A DNA stretch of 64,000 nt from an uncultured Bacteroidales bacterium (lineage in GTDB: Bacteria > Bacteroidota > Bacteroidia > Bacteroidales > UBA932), in the NCBI GenBank assembly GCA_946403855.1, contig CAMJBH010000001.1:124001-188000 (forward strand). Direction: 5' to 3'. This document shows, one piece after another, positions 52,400-61,212 of the stretch; position 1 is the stretch's first letter, and each line of letters begins with the position of its first letter. The position numbers and the translations under genes are program-made. Below the pieces are notes generated by a model. That model saw only the letters and a program-made list of their open reading frames with translations, was not told the origin of the DNA and made no database searches.

Positions 52400-53763
52400 C
52401 AGGCTCTCACTCCTCCGAATTGTTTCTCAATGATTTCCTGGACTTTGGCAATCTTTTCCTGAAGCACCTCGTCTTTGGTAGCTTCGCAGATGAAACGAAG
52501 ATAAGGCTCGGTATTGGACGGCCTGATGTTGAACCACCAGTCGGGAAATTCGGCCCTGTAGCCGTCAAAGTCCATGAACGCCTCGGCCTTCTCCTGTCCC
52601 AGGAAATAATCGCGCACGGCGTCCATTGCGCCCTTCTTGTCATCTACCCGGAAATTGATTTCTCCGGAATTCTTGTAACGGGCTATCTTGTCTATTTCTC
52701 CGCTCAGCGTGAGGCCCTTGGCCTTGAGTGCAGACACGATGCGCAGCACTATGATGGAGGCCAGCATGCCGCTGTCGGAATAGAAGAAATCTTTGAAATA
52801 GTAGTGGCCGGCAAGTTCTCCGCCCCACAGTCCGTCGATTTCGCGAAGTTTGGGAGCAGCGAAGGCACGGCCCACCCTCCAGGTGTGCATCTCGGCACCG
52901 TAGGCCGAAAGGAACTCCCCTACAGCCTTGGAACTGCGGATCTCCTGCAACACTCGGGGGTTCTTTGCTCCGCGTTCGTCGCAGAAATAGTAGGCCATGA
53001 GGGCGATGATAAGGTCGGGAGCCACAAAACGGGCCTTTTCGTCCACGAACATCACCCTGTCGGCGTCGCCGTCATAGATGACGCCCACGTCTGCCCCGAC
53101 CTTGCGGACCAGCTGCTTGAGAGGTTCTACATTCTTGGGGATGAGAGGATTGGGCTCATGGTTGGGGAAGCGCCCGTCCAGGGTATCGAACAAATATGAA
53201 GGCTGGTCGCCGTAAATTTGCTTCACGTAGAGGCTGGACATGCCGTTGGAGCAGTCCATGGCAATATTCAGGTTGCTGTAGTCTCCCTTGAACTTGAGCA
53301 GGAAGTCTATATAGTCCTGGCGGATGTCACGCTCGTGCACGCGTCCGGGCACATCGGCCACAGGCGTGGGGCGTCCTTCGTCTATCCACTGTTTGATCTG
53401 GCCCAGGCCGGTGTCCAGACCGACCGGGAGCGCATTCTCACGGGACACTTTCATGCCGTTGTACTCAGCGGGATTGTGCGAGGCCGTGATCTGCACAGAA
53501 GCCTTGAAACCGTAGTTGGCAGTGCCGAAATAGACCATGGGAGTACTGCTCAGACCTACGTCGTAAACGTCTGCTCCTGCATCGGTTATGCCCTTTAGCA
53601 GATAGTCGTGAATCTCCTGTGATGAAGTTCTGCAGTCTCTTCCTACAAGTACTTCCTTTGCACCGAGAAGCCCGGGGAGAAAGTAGCCCACCTTGTAGGC
53701 CGTCTCCTTGTCGAAATCTACGTTATAGATTCCGCGTATGTCATAAGCGTGAAATGCTCCCAT
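52399..53763 (-). CDS. Phosphomannomutase/phosphoglucomutase family protein
   Basis: The phosphohexomutase signatures are present: the phosphoserine loop TASHNPAEYNGMK (near residue 95), the metal loop DGDADR (near 232), the sugar-binding GELAGHYYF and the C-terminal phosphate loop RPSNTEPYLRFICEA. The family converts mannose or glucose 6-phosphate to the 1-phosphate for nucleotide sugar and envelope synthesis; ManB versus Pgm activity is not decided by sequence. It is coupled to the M23 peptidase gene downstream. A TACATTTG promoter box lies upstream. Confidence 0.9.
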   Translation of the reverse strand: MGAFHAYDIRGIYNVDFDKETAYKVGYFLPGLLGAKEVLVGRDCRTSSQEIHDYLLKGITDAGADVYDVGLSSTPMVYFGTANYGFKASVQITASHNPAEYNGMKVSRENALPVGLDTGLGQIKQWIDEGRPTPVADVPGRVHERDIRQDYIDFLLKFKGDYSNLNIAMDCSNGMSSLYVKQIYGDQPSYLFDTLDGRFPNHEPNPLIPKNVEPLKQLVRKVGADVGVIYDGDADRVMFVDEKARFVAPDLIIALMAYYFCDERGAKNPRVLQEIRSSKAVGEFLSAYGAEMHTWRVGRAFAAPKLREIDGLWGGELAGHYYFKDFFYSDSGMLASIIVLRIVSALKAKGLTLSGEIDKIARYKNSGEINFRVDDKKGAMDAVRDYFLGQEKAEAFMDFDGYRAEFPDWWFNIRPSNTEPYLRFICEATKDEVLQEKIAKVQEIIEKQFGGVRA

Positions 53764-53787
53764 AATATTAAAACTTTACGTATCCAA

Positions 53788-53820
53788 CAAATGTAAGAAA
53801 AAAAATTCACAGTTCCGCAA
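53788..53820 (-). promoter_or_regulatory. Promoter of the phosphohexomutase gene
   Basis: On the minus strand TTG (53820-53818), 22 bases, TACATTTG (53795-53788) resembles the Bacteroidota consensus with a long spacer. Transcription would begin about 20 bases before the ATG. The palindrome at 53825 lies just upstream. Confidence 0.5.
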
Positions 53821-53824
53821 TGTA

Positions 53825-53901
53825 CGGATAATAAACTGCTACGCTACGGAGCCCTTTTGTCTATGTTTTACGGGCTCCGTAGCGCAGCAGTTTATTATCC
53901 G
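53825..53901. repeat. Large palindrome with conserved loop (copy 4)
   Basis: Two 30-base arms (53825-53854 and 53872-53901), with a single A-C mismatch, enclose a 17-base loop TTTTGTCTATGTTTTAC on the plus strand. The loop matches copies 1-3. It begins just past the folD stop and lies upstream of the phosphohexomutase promoter. There is no U-tract on the minus strand after it. Confidence 0.9.
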
Positions 53902-53902
53902 C

Positions 53903-54751
53903 CTATTGCCTGGCCTTGAAGCAGCGGATTGTGTTTTTCATCAGCATGGCGATGGTCATGGGCCCCACTCCTCCGGGGACAGGGGTTATCCAGGAGGCCT
54001 TTTCGGCGCAGGAAGCAAAGTCCACGTCCCCGCAAAGCTTCCCTTCTGCAGTGCGGTTGATGCCCACGTCTATCACTATTGCGCCCGGCTTGAGCATCTC
54101 GCCCGTGATGAGACCGGGCCTGCCCACCGCAGCCACCAGAATGTCGGCCTGACGGGTTACCGAAGCAAGATCTGCCGTACGGGAATGCGCTATGACCACC
54201 GTGGCATTACGGTCCAGAAGCAATTTGGCTACTGGCTTCCCCACAATATTGCTGCGTCCCACGACCACTGCGGTTTTACCGCAGATTTCCGTTTCCGTGC
54301 TGTCGAGGAGCCGCATCACTCCGGCAGGAGTGCACGGAACGATGCAGTCTTTCCCGAGCCACAGGCCGGACACGTTGGACGGATGGAAGCCGTCCACATC
54401 CTTCTCGGGCGCTATGGCATAAATCACTTTTTCTTCATCGATATGCTTCGGGAGCGGCAGCTGGACCAGGATTCCGTCCACTGCATCATCGGCATTCAGT
54501 TCCGCGATGCGCTCCAGAAGCGCAGCTTCGGAGACATCCGCCGGAAGCTCGATAAGCCGCGATTCCATTCCTGTGTAGGCGGCCGCCTTCACCTTGTTGC
54601 GGACATACACCTGACTGGCGGGGTTTTCGCCCACAATGATCACGCACAGGCATGGCTTGCGGCCATACTTTGCCTCAAGTTCTATAACTTCCGAGCGCAC
54701 TTCGTCCTTGACGACGGCACTCAGTGCCTTTCCATCCAGTATCTCTGCCAT
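53903..54751 (-). CDS. folD: Bifunctional methylenetetrahydrofolate dehydrogenase/cyclohydrolase FolD
   Basis: FolD makes 10-formyl-THF, which PurN and PurH use, so its place at the end of the purine operon is fitting. The sequence has VIIVGENPASQVYVRNK with the catalytic Tyr-Lys, PLPKHID, DVDGFHPSN, the NADP motif VVGRSNIVGKPVA and the C-terminal TPVPGGVGPMTIAMLM. The start is the ATG at 54751, two bases from the purD stop; upstream codons lie in the purD end. Length (282) is standard. Confidence 0.96.
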   Translation of the reverse strand: MAEILDGKALSAVVKDEVRSEVIELEAKYGRKPCLCVIIVGENPASQVYVRNKVKAAAYTGMESRLIELPADVSEAALLERIAELNADDAVDGILVQLPLPKHIDEEKVIYAIAPEKDVDGFHPSNVSGLWLGKDCIVPCTPAGVMRLLDSTETEICGKTAVVVGRSNIVGKPVAKLLLDRNATVVIAHSRTADLASVTRQADILVAAVGRPGLITGEMLKPGAIVIDVGINRTAEGKLCGDVDFASCAEKASWITPVPGGVGPMTIAMLMKNTIRCFKARQ

Positions 54752-54752
54752 A

Positions 54753-56000
54753 TTACTCATCCAGCGCACAATGCGCTATGTCTTTTCGGTAAAACAAATT
54801 GTCGCACTTCACCTTCTCCACTTCACGATACACATTTTCTCGTGCCCGGGCCACGTCTTCCCCGCTGCCGACAACCATCAGGACGCGGCCGCCTGCCGTG
54901 ACAAGGCGTCCGTCACGCAAGGCGGTTCCCATGTGGTAAACCTTGGTTCCTACGCCCTCCAGGCCAATTTCGAAGCCTTTTTCATACTTGCCGGGGTATC
55001 CTTTGGACGCGAGCACCACGCCGAGGGTCACCCCATCCCTCCAGACCGGCTGCGATGCGGGACGGCCCGATGCCACCGCATCAAAGATATCGAAAATATC
55101 ACTTTCCAACAAAGGAAGCACCACTTCGGTCTCGGGATCGCCGAACCTGGCGTTGAACTCAATGACCTTTATGCCGTCTGGCGTTTTCATGAGGCCTCCA
55201 TAGAGCACTCCGCTCAGCGGGCAGCCTTTTGCAGCCATTGCCGCGGCGGTCTTGCACATTATGTTCTTGAAAGCAAACTCCCTGTCCTCTTCGGTGATAA
55301 ACGGAAGGCCGGTATAAGCGCCCATCCCGCCGGTGTTGGGACCTTCGTCACCGTCGAAAGCCCTCTTATGGTCTTGAGAAAGAGGCATGGGATAGACCCT
55401 GTCGCCGTCCACGAAGCAGAGAAATGAAAACTCCGGCCCGGACAGATAGTCCTCGATCACTACCTTTCCCTTGCCGAAGGTGGCATCGAGCAGCATATCG
55501 GAAAGCGCGGCACGGGCCTGGGCGGAATCCTGCGCAATGACTACCCCTTTGCCGGCAGCCAGCCCGTCATACTTGATGACAGCCGGGAAAGGCCGGCCGC
55601 ACACATACTCAAGGGCCTCATCATAGGAATCGAAGCTCTTGTACGCAGCGGTGGGAATGCCATATTCGGCCATAAGTTCCTTAGCGAATTCCTTGGAGCT
55701 CTCGATACGGGTAGCAGCTTTCGTGTGTCCGAATATCTTGAGCCCGGACGCGCGGAAAGCATCCACTATGCCTGCGGCCAGCGAAGCTTCCGGTCCCACT
55801 ACCGTGAGGTCGATCCGATTTTCGAGCGCGAAAGCCTTCAGGCCTTCCACATCGGTATCCTTAAGGCCCACGTTTACGGCCTGCTCCCCTATTCCGGCGT
55901 TGCCAGGAGCACAATAGATTGTGTCCACCTGCGGGCTGCGGCTCAGCGCATCCACTATTGCATGCTCACGGCCTCCGGAGCCTACTACAAGTACTTTCAT
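54753..56000 (-). CDS. purD: Phosphoribosylamine-glycine ligase PurD
   Basis: PurD joins phosphoribosylamine and glycine. It has KVLVVGSGGREHAIVDAL at the N-terminus, VGPEASLAAGIVD, the ATP-grasp core (VIKYDGLAAGKGVVIA, EEYLSGPEFSFLCF-like EDYLSGPEF) and EFNARFGDPETEVVLPLL. Length (415) is normal. The start at 56000 follows the purH stop by four bases; the open frame extends into purH only by chance. Confidence 0.96.
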   Translation of the reverse strand: MKVLVVGSGGREHAIVDALSRSPQVDTIYCAPGNAGIGEQAVNVGLKDTDVEGLKAFALENRIDLTVVGPEASLAAGIVDAFRASGLKIFGHTKAATRIESSKEFAKELMAEYGIPTAAYKSFDSYDEALEYVCGRPFPAVIKYDGLAAGKGVVIAQDSAQARAALSDMLLDATFGKGKVVIEDYLSGPEFSFLCFVDGDRVYPMPLSQDHKRAFDGDEGPNTGGMGAYTGLPFITEEDREFAFKNIMCKTAAAMAAKGCPLSGVLYGGLMKTPDGIKVIEFNARFGDPETEVVLPLLESDIFDIFDAVASGRPASQPVWRDGVTLGVVLASKGYPGKYEKGFEIGLEGVGTKVYHMGTALRDGRLVTAGGRVLMVVGSGEDVARARENVYREVEKVKCDNLFYRKDIAHCALDE

Positions 56001-56004
56001 ATTA

Positions 56005-57534
56005 TCAGTGTTTAAAATGGCGTACGCCTGTGAACAGCATGACAATACCGAGCTCATCGGCCTTGGCTATGGCTTCGGCGTCGCGTATGCTGCCTCCGGG
56101 CTGCACAATGGCACATACACCGTACTGTGCGGCGAGGGCTACCGTGTCGTCAAACGGCAGGAAACCGTCCGAGGCCAGAATGAGGCCTTCGGTGAAGCCG
56201 GCTGCACGGGCCTCTTCCAGAGCTATATGGGCGGACCCCACACGGTTTGTCTGGCCGGCGCCTATGCCTATGGTGTGGCCGTCGCGCACAACCGCTATCG
56301 CATTGGATTTGACGTGCTTGACTATCTTCCAGCCGAACTCCAGGTCTTTCATCATCGCTTCTGTCGGACGCTTTTGGGTGACGCACATTTGGGCGGACAC
56401 AGCCTCAACCTGAGTGTCAAGCTGCTGCACCAGCAGACCGCCGGCAACTCCGACATACTGCGGAACGGGTGCGTCCGAAGGGGTCATATCCACCTTGAGC
56501 ACGCGAAGGTTCTTTTTGGCGGAAAGTATTTCCAGGGCCTCGGGGGTGTATGAAGGAGCAATCACAATCTCCAGGAATATGGGTTTCATGCCCAGAGCCA
56601 CCTCTGCGGTAAGTTCCCTGTTCACTCCCACGATGCCTCCGTAAATGCTCACTTTGTCTGCCTCGTAAGCCGCCTGCCAGGCCTCTTCTATAGTGGCTCC
56701 AACCGCAGCGCCGCAGGGATTCATGTGCTTGAGCGCGAGGCAGAAAGGCTCGCTGAAATCGCGGAGCACGTTAAGGGCCGCGTTGGCATCCTGTATGTTA
56801 TTATAAGACAGCTCCTTGCCCTGTATCTGCTCGGCAAATGCAAGAGAATAAGGCACAGGCTTCATGTCCGAATAGAAGGCTGCCTGCTGATGGGGGTTCT
56901 CTCCATAGCGGAGGCTCTGCTTGAAGTCGAATTCCAGGAACAGCTTTTCGGGAAGCCCGGCCTGGGCACGCATATAAGTAGCAATGCAGCTGTCGTATTC
57001 GGCCGTGTGGGTATATGCCTTGGCGGACAGCTTAAGGCGGGTTGCGTCTGAAGTCTTGCCGCTGACGCGGAGTTCCGAAAGCACTGCGTCGTAATCGGAC
57101 GGATCGCAGACGATGGTGACATCTTTCCAGTTCTTGGCCGCCGAACGCACCATGGACGGACCGCCGATGTCGATGTTCTCTATCGCATCTTCAAGTGTCA
57201 CGCCCTCCTTGGCTATGGTCTGGCGGAACGGGTACAGGTTCACGCACACAAGGTCGATTGTCTCTATACCGTTCTCGGCAAGGGTTTCCATGTGCGCAGG
57301 TATGTCCCTGCGGGCCAGGATGCCGCCGTGCACCTTGGGGTGCAAGGTCTTGACTCGGCCGTCCAGAATCTCCGGGAAGCCGGTGACTTCACTGATGCCT
57401 ATGGTCTTCACGCCTTCGCTCTCAAGAAGCTTCTGAGTGCCTCCAGTTGCTATTATTTCCCATCCAAGTTCAGCAAGGCCCTTCACGAAGGGCACCAGGC
57501 CTGTCTTGTCGCTTACGCTTACTAACGCTCTCAT
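56005..57534 (-). CDS. purH: Bifunctional AICAR formyltransferase/IMP cyclohydrolase PurH
   Basis: PurH performs the last two steps to IMP. The N-terminal MGS-like cyclohydrolase domain has SVSDKTGLVPFVKGL, IATGGTQKLL and DGRVKTLHPKVHGGILARRD; the formyltransferase domain has NPHQQAAFY, KHMNPCGAA and DGFLPFDDT. Length (509) fits. It overlaps purN by four bases. Several of the normal formyltransferase features (KHxNPCG, SDGFLPF) are present, so both activities look intact. Confidence 0.96.
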   Translation of the reverse strand: MRALVSVSDKTGLVPFVKGLAELGWEIIATGGTQKLLESEGVKTIGISEVTGFPEILDGRVKTLHPKVHGGILARRDIPAHMETLAENGIETIDLVCVNLYPFRQTIAKEGVTLEDAIENIDIGGPSMVRSAAKNWKDVTIVCDPSDYDAVLSELRVSGKTSDATRLKLSAKAYTHTAEYDSCIATYMRAQAGLPEKLFLEFDFKQSLRYGENPHQQAAFYSDMKPVPYSLAFAEQIQGKELSYNNIQDANAALNVLRDFSEPFCLALKHMNPCGAAVGATIEEAWQAAYEADKVSIYGGIVGVNRELTAEVALGMKPIFLEIVIAPSYTPEALEILSAKKNLRVLKVDMTPSDAPVPQYVGVAGGLLVQQLDTQVEAVSAQMCVTQKRPTEAMMKDLEFGWKIVKHVKSNAIAVVRDGHTIGIGAGQTNRVGSAHIALEEARAAGFTEGLILASDGFLPFDDTVALAAQYGVCAIVQPGGSIRDAEAIAKADELGIVMLFTGVRHFKH

Positions 57535-58091
57535 TTTATCAATTTTGCTATTGTTTCAACGTATAACTGATGTTCTATCTTCTGTCCTATCCGGTGGACC
57601 TCTTCCGGGTCGTCGCCATCGTACTCAAAAGCCTTCTGGGCTATAATCTTGCCGCCGTCGAGGTCGGAATTCACCCAATGGATGCTGATGCCGTACACCT
57701 TGACACCATATTCTACCGCCTGCTCCACCGCGTGGGCGCCCTTGAAGGCAGGAAGCAGGGACGGATGAATATTGATAATGCGTCCTTCATATGCTCCCAG
57801 CAGCACATCCCCCACTATCCTCATGTAGCCGGCAAGGCAGACAAGATCCACTCCGGCCTCATCCAGCAGACGAACTATTTCGGTCTCGAATGCCGCTTTC
57901 GAAGGGTAGTCTTTAGGCGAAAAAACGAATGACGGTATGCCTCTGTCCGCAGCCTTTCCAACCACTGCGGCAGAAGGCTTGTCGCACACCATCAGCACAA
58001 CGGAGGCATCCAGCCTGCCGTCGGCACAAGCATCGGCTATGGCCTCGAAATTACTGCCTGTCCCGCTTGCGAATACTGCCAGTTTCTTCAT
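57531..58091 (-). CDS. purN: Phosphoribosylglycinamide formyltransferase PurN
   Basis: PurN formylates GAR with 10-formyl-THF. The sequence begins MKKLAVFASGTGSNFEAI and has INIHPSLLPAFKGAHAVEQAV (catalytic His near 107) and the later Asp in DLDGGKII. The ATG at 58091 is chosen; a TTG nine bases earlier is in frame but less likely. Length is 186 residues. It overlaps purH at its 3' end. Confidence 0.95.
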   Translation of the reverse strand: MKKLAVFASGTGSNFEAIADACADGRLDASVVLMVCDKPSAAVVGKAADRGIPSFVFSPKDYPSKAAFETEIVRLLDEAGVDLVCLAGYMRIVGDVLLGAYEGRIINIHPSLLPAFKGAHAVEQAVEYGVKVYGISIHWVNSDLDGGKIIAQKAFEYDGDDPEEVHRIGQKIEHQLYVETIAKLIK

Positions 58092-58100
58092 GAAGCTCAA

Positions 58101-59126
58101 CTACTTAATGACAACTCCAGGGCAATCTGTGACACGTCCTATGACAGAGGCTTTCTCGCCGCATGCTTGGAGAATCGATATCGCTTTATCTGCTTCCGCC
58201 TCATCCAGCACGGCCACCATTCCTATGCCCATGTTGAAGATGTTGAACATTTCGCGGTGAGGCACCGCCCCCCATTTCTCAAGCATGCGGAAAACCGGTA
58301 GTATTTCCCAGCTACCTTCCTGAATCTCAAGGCCTTGGCCTTCATGCAGGACCCGTGGGATATTCTCGTCGAATCCGCCTCCGGTAATGTGACAGATACC
58401 ATGCACGTCGCATTCGCGTATGACCTGCAGCATCTGCCTAACATAGATTTTGGTAGGGGTCAGGAGTACGTCGCCGAGCAGCCTTCCTCCGAACTCGGGT
58501 ATGACATCGGTATAGGACAGGCCGGCATCGGCAACAATCTTGCGCACAAGGCTGAAGCCGTTGGAGTGCACACCGCTGGAGGCAACACCCACCAGCACAT
58601 CTCCGGTCCGGACTTTGGAACCATCTATAAGCTTGGACTTTTCGACCACTCCCGTGGTGTAGCCGGCGATGTCATATTCCCCGTCAGCGTACATTCCGGG
58701 CATCTCGGCCGTCTCTCCTCCCACCAGGGCACATCCGGCCTGGCGGCAACCTTCCGCCACTCCGGCAACGATGGCCTCAACCTTCGAAGGCACATTGTGT
58801 CCGAGGGCCACATAATCCAGGAAGATGAGCGGCTCCGCGCCCTGCGCCAGCACGTCGTTCACGCACATAGCCACGGCATCGATACCTATCGTGTCGTGCT
58901 TGTCCATGGCAAAGGCTATTTTGAGCTTGGTGCCCACTCCGTCGGTGCCGCTGACAAGCACAGGTTCTTTGATATTCAGGGCGGAGAGGTCGAACATGCC
59001 TCCGAAAGAGCCGATGTTTCCCATGGAGCCGGGGCGCACCGTAGATGCGACATGCTGCTTTATCCTCCTTACAACCTCATAGCCGGCTTCGAGGTTCACG
59101 CCGGCCTTTTCGTAAGACTGTGCCAT
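58101..59126 (-). CDS. purM: Phosphoribosylformylglycinamidine cyclo-ligase PurM
   Basis: PurM closes the imidazole ring to give AIR. The 341-residue sequence has [13 protein letters not shown], the metal and nucleotide loops in [36 protein letters not shown] and the C-terminal [17 protein letters not shown]. All typical motifs are present and the length is standard. It starts just two bases from the purF stop. Confidence 0.97.
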   Translation of the reverse strand: MAQSYEKAGVNLEAGYEVVRRIKQHVASTVRPGSMGNIGSFGGMFDLSALNIKEPVLVSGTDGVGTKLKIAFAMDKHDTIGIDAVAMCVNDVLAQGAEPLIFLDYVALGHNVPSKVEAIVAGVAEGCRQAGCALVGGETAEMPGMYADGEYDIAGYTTGVVEKSKLIDGSKVRTGDVLVGVASSGVHSNGFSLVRKIVADAGLSYTDVIPEFGGRLLGDVLLTPTKIYVRQMLQVIRECDVHGICHITGGGFDENIPRVLHEGQGLEIQEGSWEILPVFRMLEKWGAVPHREMFNIFNMGIGMVAVLDEAEADKAISILQACGEKASVIGRVTDCPGVVIK

Positions 59127-59128
59127 GA

Positions 59129-60487
59129 TTATTCTTTGATGATATTATCGTCGTACAACAATGTAGGGTATTCTCCGGTAAAACATGCCTGGCATGGATC
59201 GGCGCAGCCGAAGCAGGAGTCACGGGTAGATTCCGGACTCAGGTAGCCCAGCGAATCGGCCTCTATGGCCTTGCAGGCCTCCTCGAGGGTGCGGTGCGAA
59301 CAGAGCAGTTCCTCGGGTGTGGAGGTGTCCACTCCATAATGGCAGGTAAAACGCATCATGGGACTTGCAATTCGCACATGCACCTGCGCGGCTCCGGCTT
59401 CGCGGAGAAGCTTCACTATCTTCAGGCAGGTGGTGCCGCGCACGATGGAATCATCCACAAGGGCGATGCGCTTGCCGTTCACAATGCTGCGCACGGGCGA
59501 GAGCTTCATCTTGACACCGAGCTCGCGCATGCTCTGGACGGGCTGGATGAAGGTCCTTCCCACATATTTATGTTTGACCAGGCCCATTTCGAAGGGAATC
59601 CCGCTCTCCTCGGCATAGCCGATTGCGGCGCTCAGTCCCGACTCGGGTACGCCCACAACTATATCCGCATCCGCCGGACACTCCCGGTACAGGCGGCGCC
59701 CCGCTTCTTTGCGGTAGGCATGCACATTACAGCCGTCGATATCGCTGTCGGGGCGTGCGAAATAGATATAATCCATAGCACACATGCGGTGGCGCGAGAA
59801 ACGGGAGTAAAGGGTGCTGCGCAGTCCGTTTTCATCGAACGACACTATCTCGCCGGGCTGAACGTCACGGATAAATTCAGCCCCCATGATGCCGAATGCG
59901 CAGGACTCGCTGCTCACCACGTAGCCGTCGCCCAAGCGTCCGATGCAGAGCGGCTTGATGCCGTATTTGTCGCGGCAAGCGTAAACGCGGCTGCGGGTCA
60001 TGATGACGAAGGAAAAACCTCCCTCCATCATGTTAAGCGCCTTTACGATGCGTTCTATGCGGTCTTCGTTGTAGTTTTTCTTGATAAGGTGCGCAAGCAG
60101 TTCACTGTCGGTATCGGTCTGGAAGATTGTCCCATGCTTCTCGAGATAATCGGCGATCTGCCTGGAGTTCACCAGATTTCCTTCGCCGGCGACGACGAAG
60201 TTCCCGCTCTTGTGGCGGAAAAACAGAGGCTCCACATTCTCGGGTCCGGCGCTGGAGGCATTTGCATACTTCACGCTGCCGACCCCCATATAGCCCTTGA
60301 GGCCGGATACCTGCCCGTTCGTAAAAATTTCGCTCAGCAGGCCCTGGCCACGATAGCGGTAAGACTTCCCGTTTTCGTCGAAGGTGGCTATTCCGCCGCC
60401 TTCCTGTCCCCGGTGCTGCAGATTGTGGAGACCGTAATAAATGTAGGTAGAAGCGTCTTTGACGCCATATACTGCAAGTACACCCAT
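59129..60487 (-). CDS. purF: Amidophosphoribosyltransferase PurF with degenerate glutaminase site
   Basis: PurF makes phosphoribosylamine from PRPP. The PRPP domain is intact ([37 protein letters not shown]) and likely iron-sulphur cysteines remain (SCFGC...CQACFTG). The N-terminal glutaminase domain aligns throughout, but the invariant N-terminal Cys nucleophile is missing: the family's CGVxxxxG reads Met-Gly-Val-Leu-Ala-Val-Tyr-Gly at the start codon. The glutamine-binding GHVRYxT is GSVKYAN and the oxyanion HNGN is GEGN. The two bases before the start are within two codons of the purC stop, so no Cys is hidden upstream. Predicted to need free ammonia or a partner glutaminase. Total length (452) is close to normal. 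Confidence 0.9.
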   Translation of the reverse strand: MGVLAVYGVKDASTYIYYGLHNLQHRGQEGGGIATFDENGKSYRYRGQGLLSEIFTNGQVSGLKGYMGVGSVKYANASSAGPENVEPLFFRHKSGNFVVAGEGNLVNSRQIADYLEKHGTIFQTDTDSELLAHLIKKNYNEDRIERIVKALNMMEGGFSFVIMTRSRVYACRDKYGIKPLCIGRLGDGYVVSSESCAFGIMGAEFIRDVQPGEIVSFDENGLRSTLYSRFSRHRMCAMDYIYFARPDSDIDGCNVHAYRKEAGRRLYRECPADADIVVGVPESGLSAAIGYAEESGIPFEMGLVKHKYVGRTFIQPVQSMRELGVKMKLSPVRSIVNGKRIALVDDSIVRGTTCLKIVKLLREAGAAQVHVRIASPMMRFTCHYGVDTSTPEELLCSHRTLEEACKAIEADSLGYLSPESTRDSCFGCADPCQACFTGEYPTLLYDDNIIKE

Positions 60488-60489
60488 AT

Positions 60490-61212
60490 CTACTTTGTCA
60501 AAATGTTTTCCAGTCTTTCAAGAACAGTGCGGTACGATGCCACCACGTCGCTGAGGTCCAGGCGGAAACGGTCTTTGTCCAGCCTGTCGCCCGTAGTCTC
60601 GTCCCAAAGGCGGCATGTGTCCGGACTGATTTCGTCCGAGAGGATGAGCTCTCCGGTGTCGGAAGTGCGCCCAAACTCCAGCTTCATGTCCACCAGTTCT
60701 ATACCAGCCTCATGGAAGAGCCGCTCAAGGAGAGATCCCGCCTTGCGCGCCACAGCGACCATGATGTCCAGTTCTTCGTATGAAGCCAGCCCCAACGCCA
60801 CCGCATGGTGCTTATTGATGATTGGATTGTCCAGGGCGTCATCGTTATACTGCAGATCGACGATGGTATTTCCAGGACAGAATCCATCCTCTACTCCCAA
60901 GCGTACTGCAAGGGTCCCTGCAATCCTTTTGCGCCAGAACACTTCGATAGGAATCACCTCTATCTTGCGGCAAAGCTGCTCACGCTCGCCGGCCTGCTCT
61001 ATGAAGTGCGTACGCACGCCGTTCTGATTCAGATACCCCAGCAGCAAGGCGGAAATGCGGTTCGTGATGATGCCTTTCCCCTCAAAACGGGCGCGCTTGA
61101 TGCTGTTGTAGGCAAGGGTCACATCCTTGTAGTGGAAGATGACCTTATGTGGATCTTCGGTCGCAAAGACTTGCTTTTCGTTTCCGTCAAATACCAATTC
61201 TTTTTTTATCAT
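60490..61212 (-). CDS. purC: SAICAR synthase PurC
   Basis: PurC adds aspartate to CAIR. The sequence has KELVFDGNEKQVFATEDPHKVIFHYKDVTLAYN, RKIEVIPIEVFWRKRIAGTLAVRLG, the metal motif VDMKLEFG and ILSDEISPDTCRLWD. Length (240) is normal for the short form. It overlaps purL by four bases and ends two bases before purF. Confidence 0.96.
   Translation of the reverse strand: MIKKELVFDGNEKQVFATEDPHKVIFHYKDVTLAYNSIKRARFEGKGIITNRISALLLGYLNQNGVRTHFIEQAGEREQLCRKIEVIPIEVFWRKRIAGTLAVRLGVEDGFCPGNTIVDLQYNDDALDNPIINKHHAVALGLASYEELDIMVAVARKAGSLLERLFHEAGIELVDMKLEFGRTSDTGELILSDEISPDTCRLWDETTGDRLDKDRFRLDLSDVVASYRTVLERLENILTK

Noticed and set aside
53825..53901. Palindrome copy 4 as the rho-independent terminator of folD
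   Set aside because: It is well placed, but the minus strand continues GTACATTG with no U-run, and the same loop occurs before genes in settings where a terminator makes no sense.
59294..61027. A 577-codon plus-strand frame opposite purF and purC
   Set aside because: Both opposite genes are certain; the frame is long only because of biased third bases.
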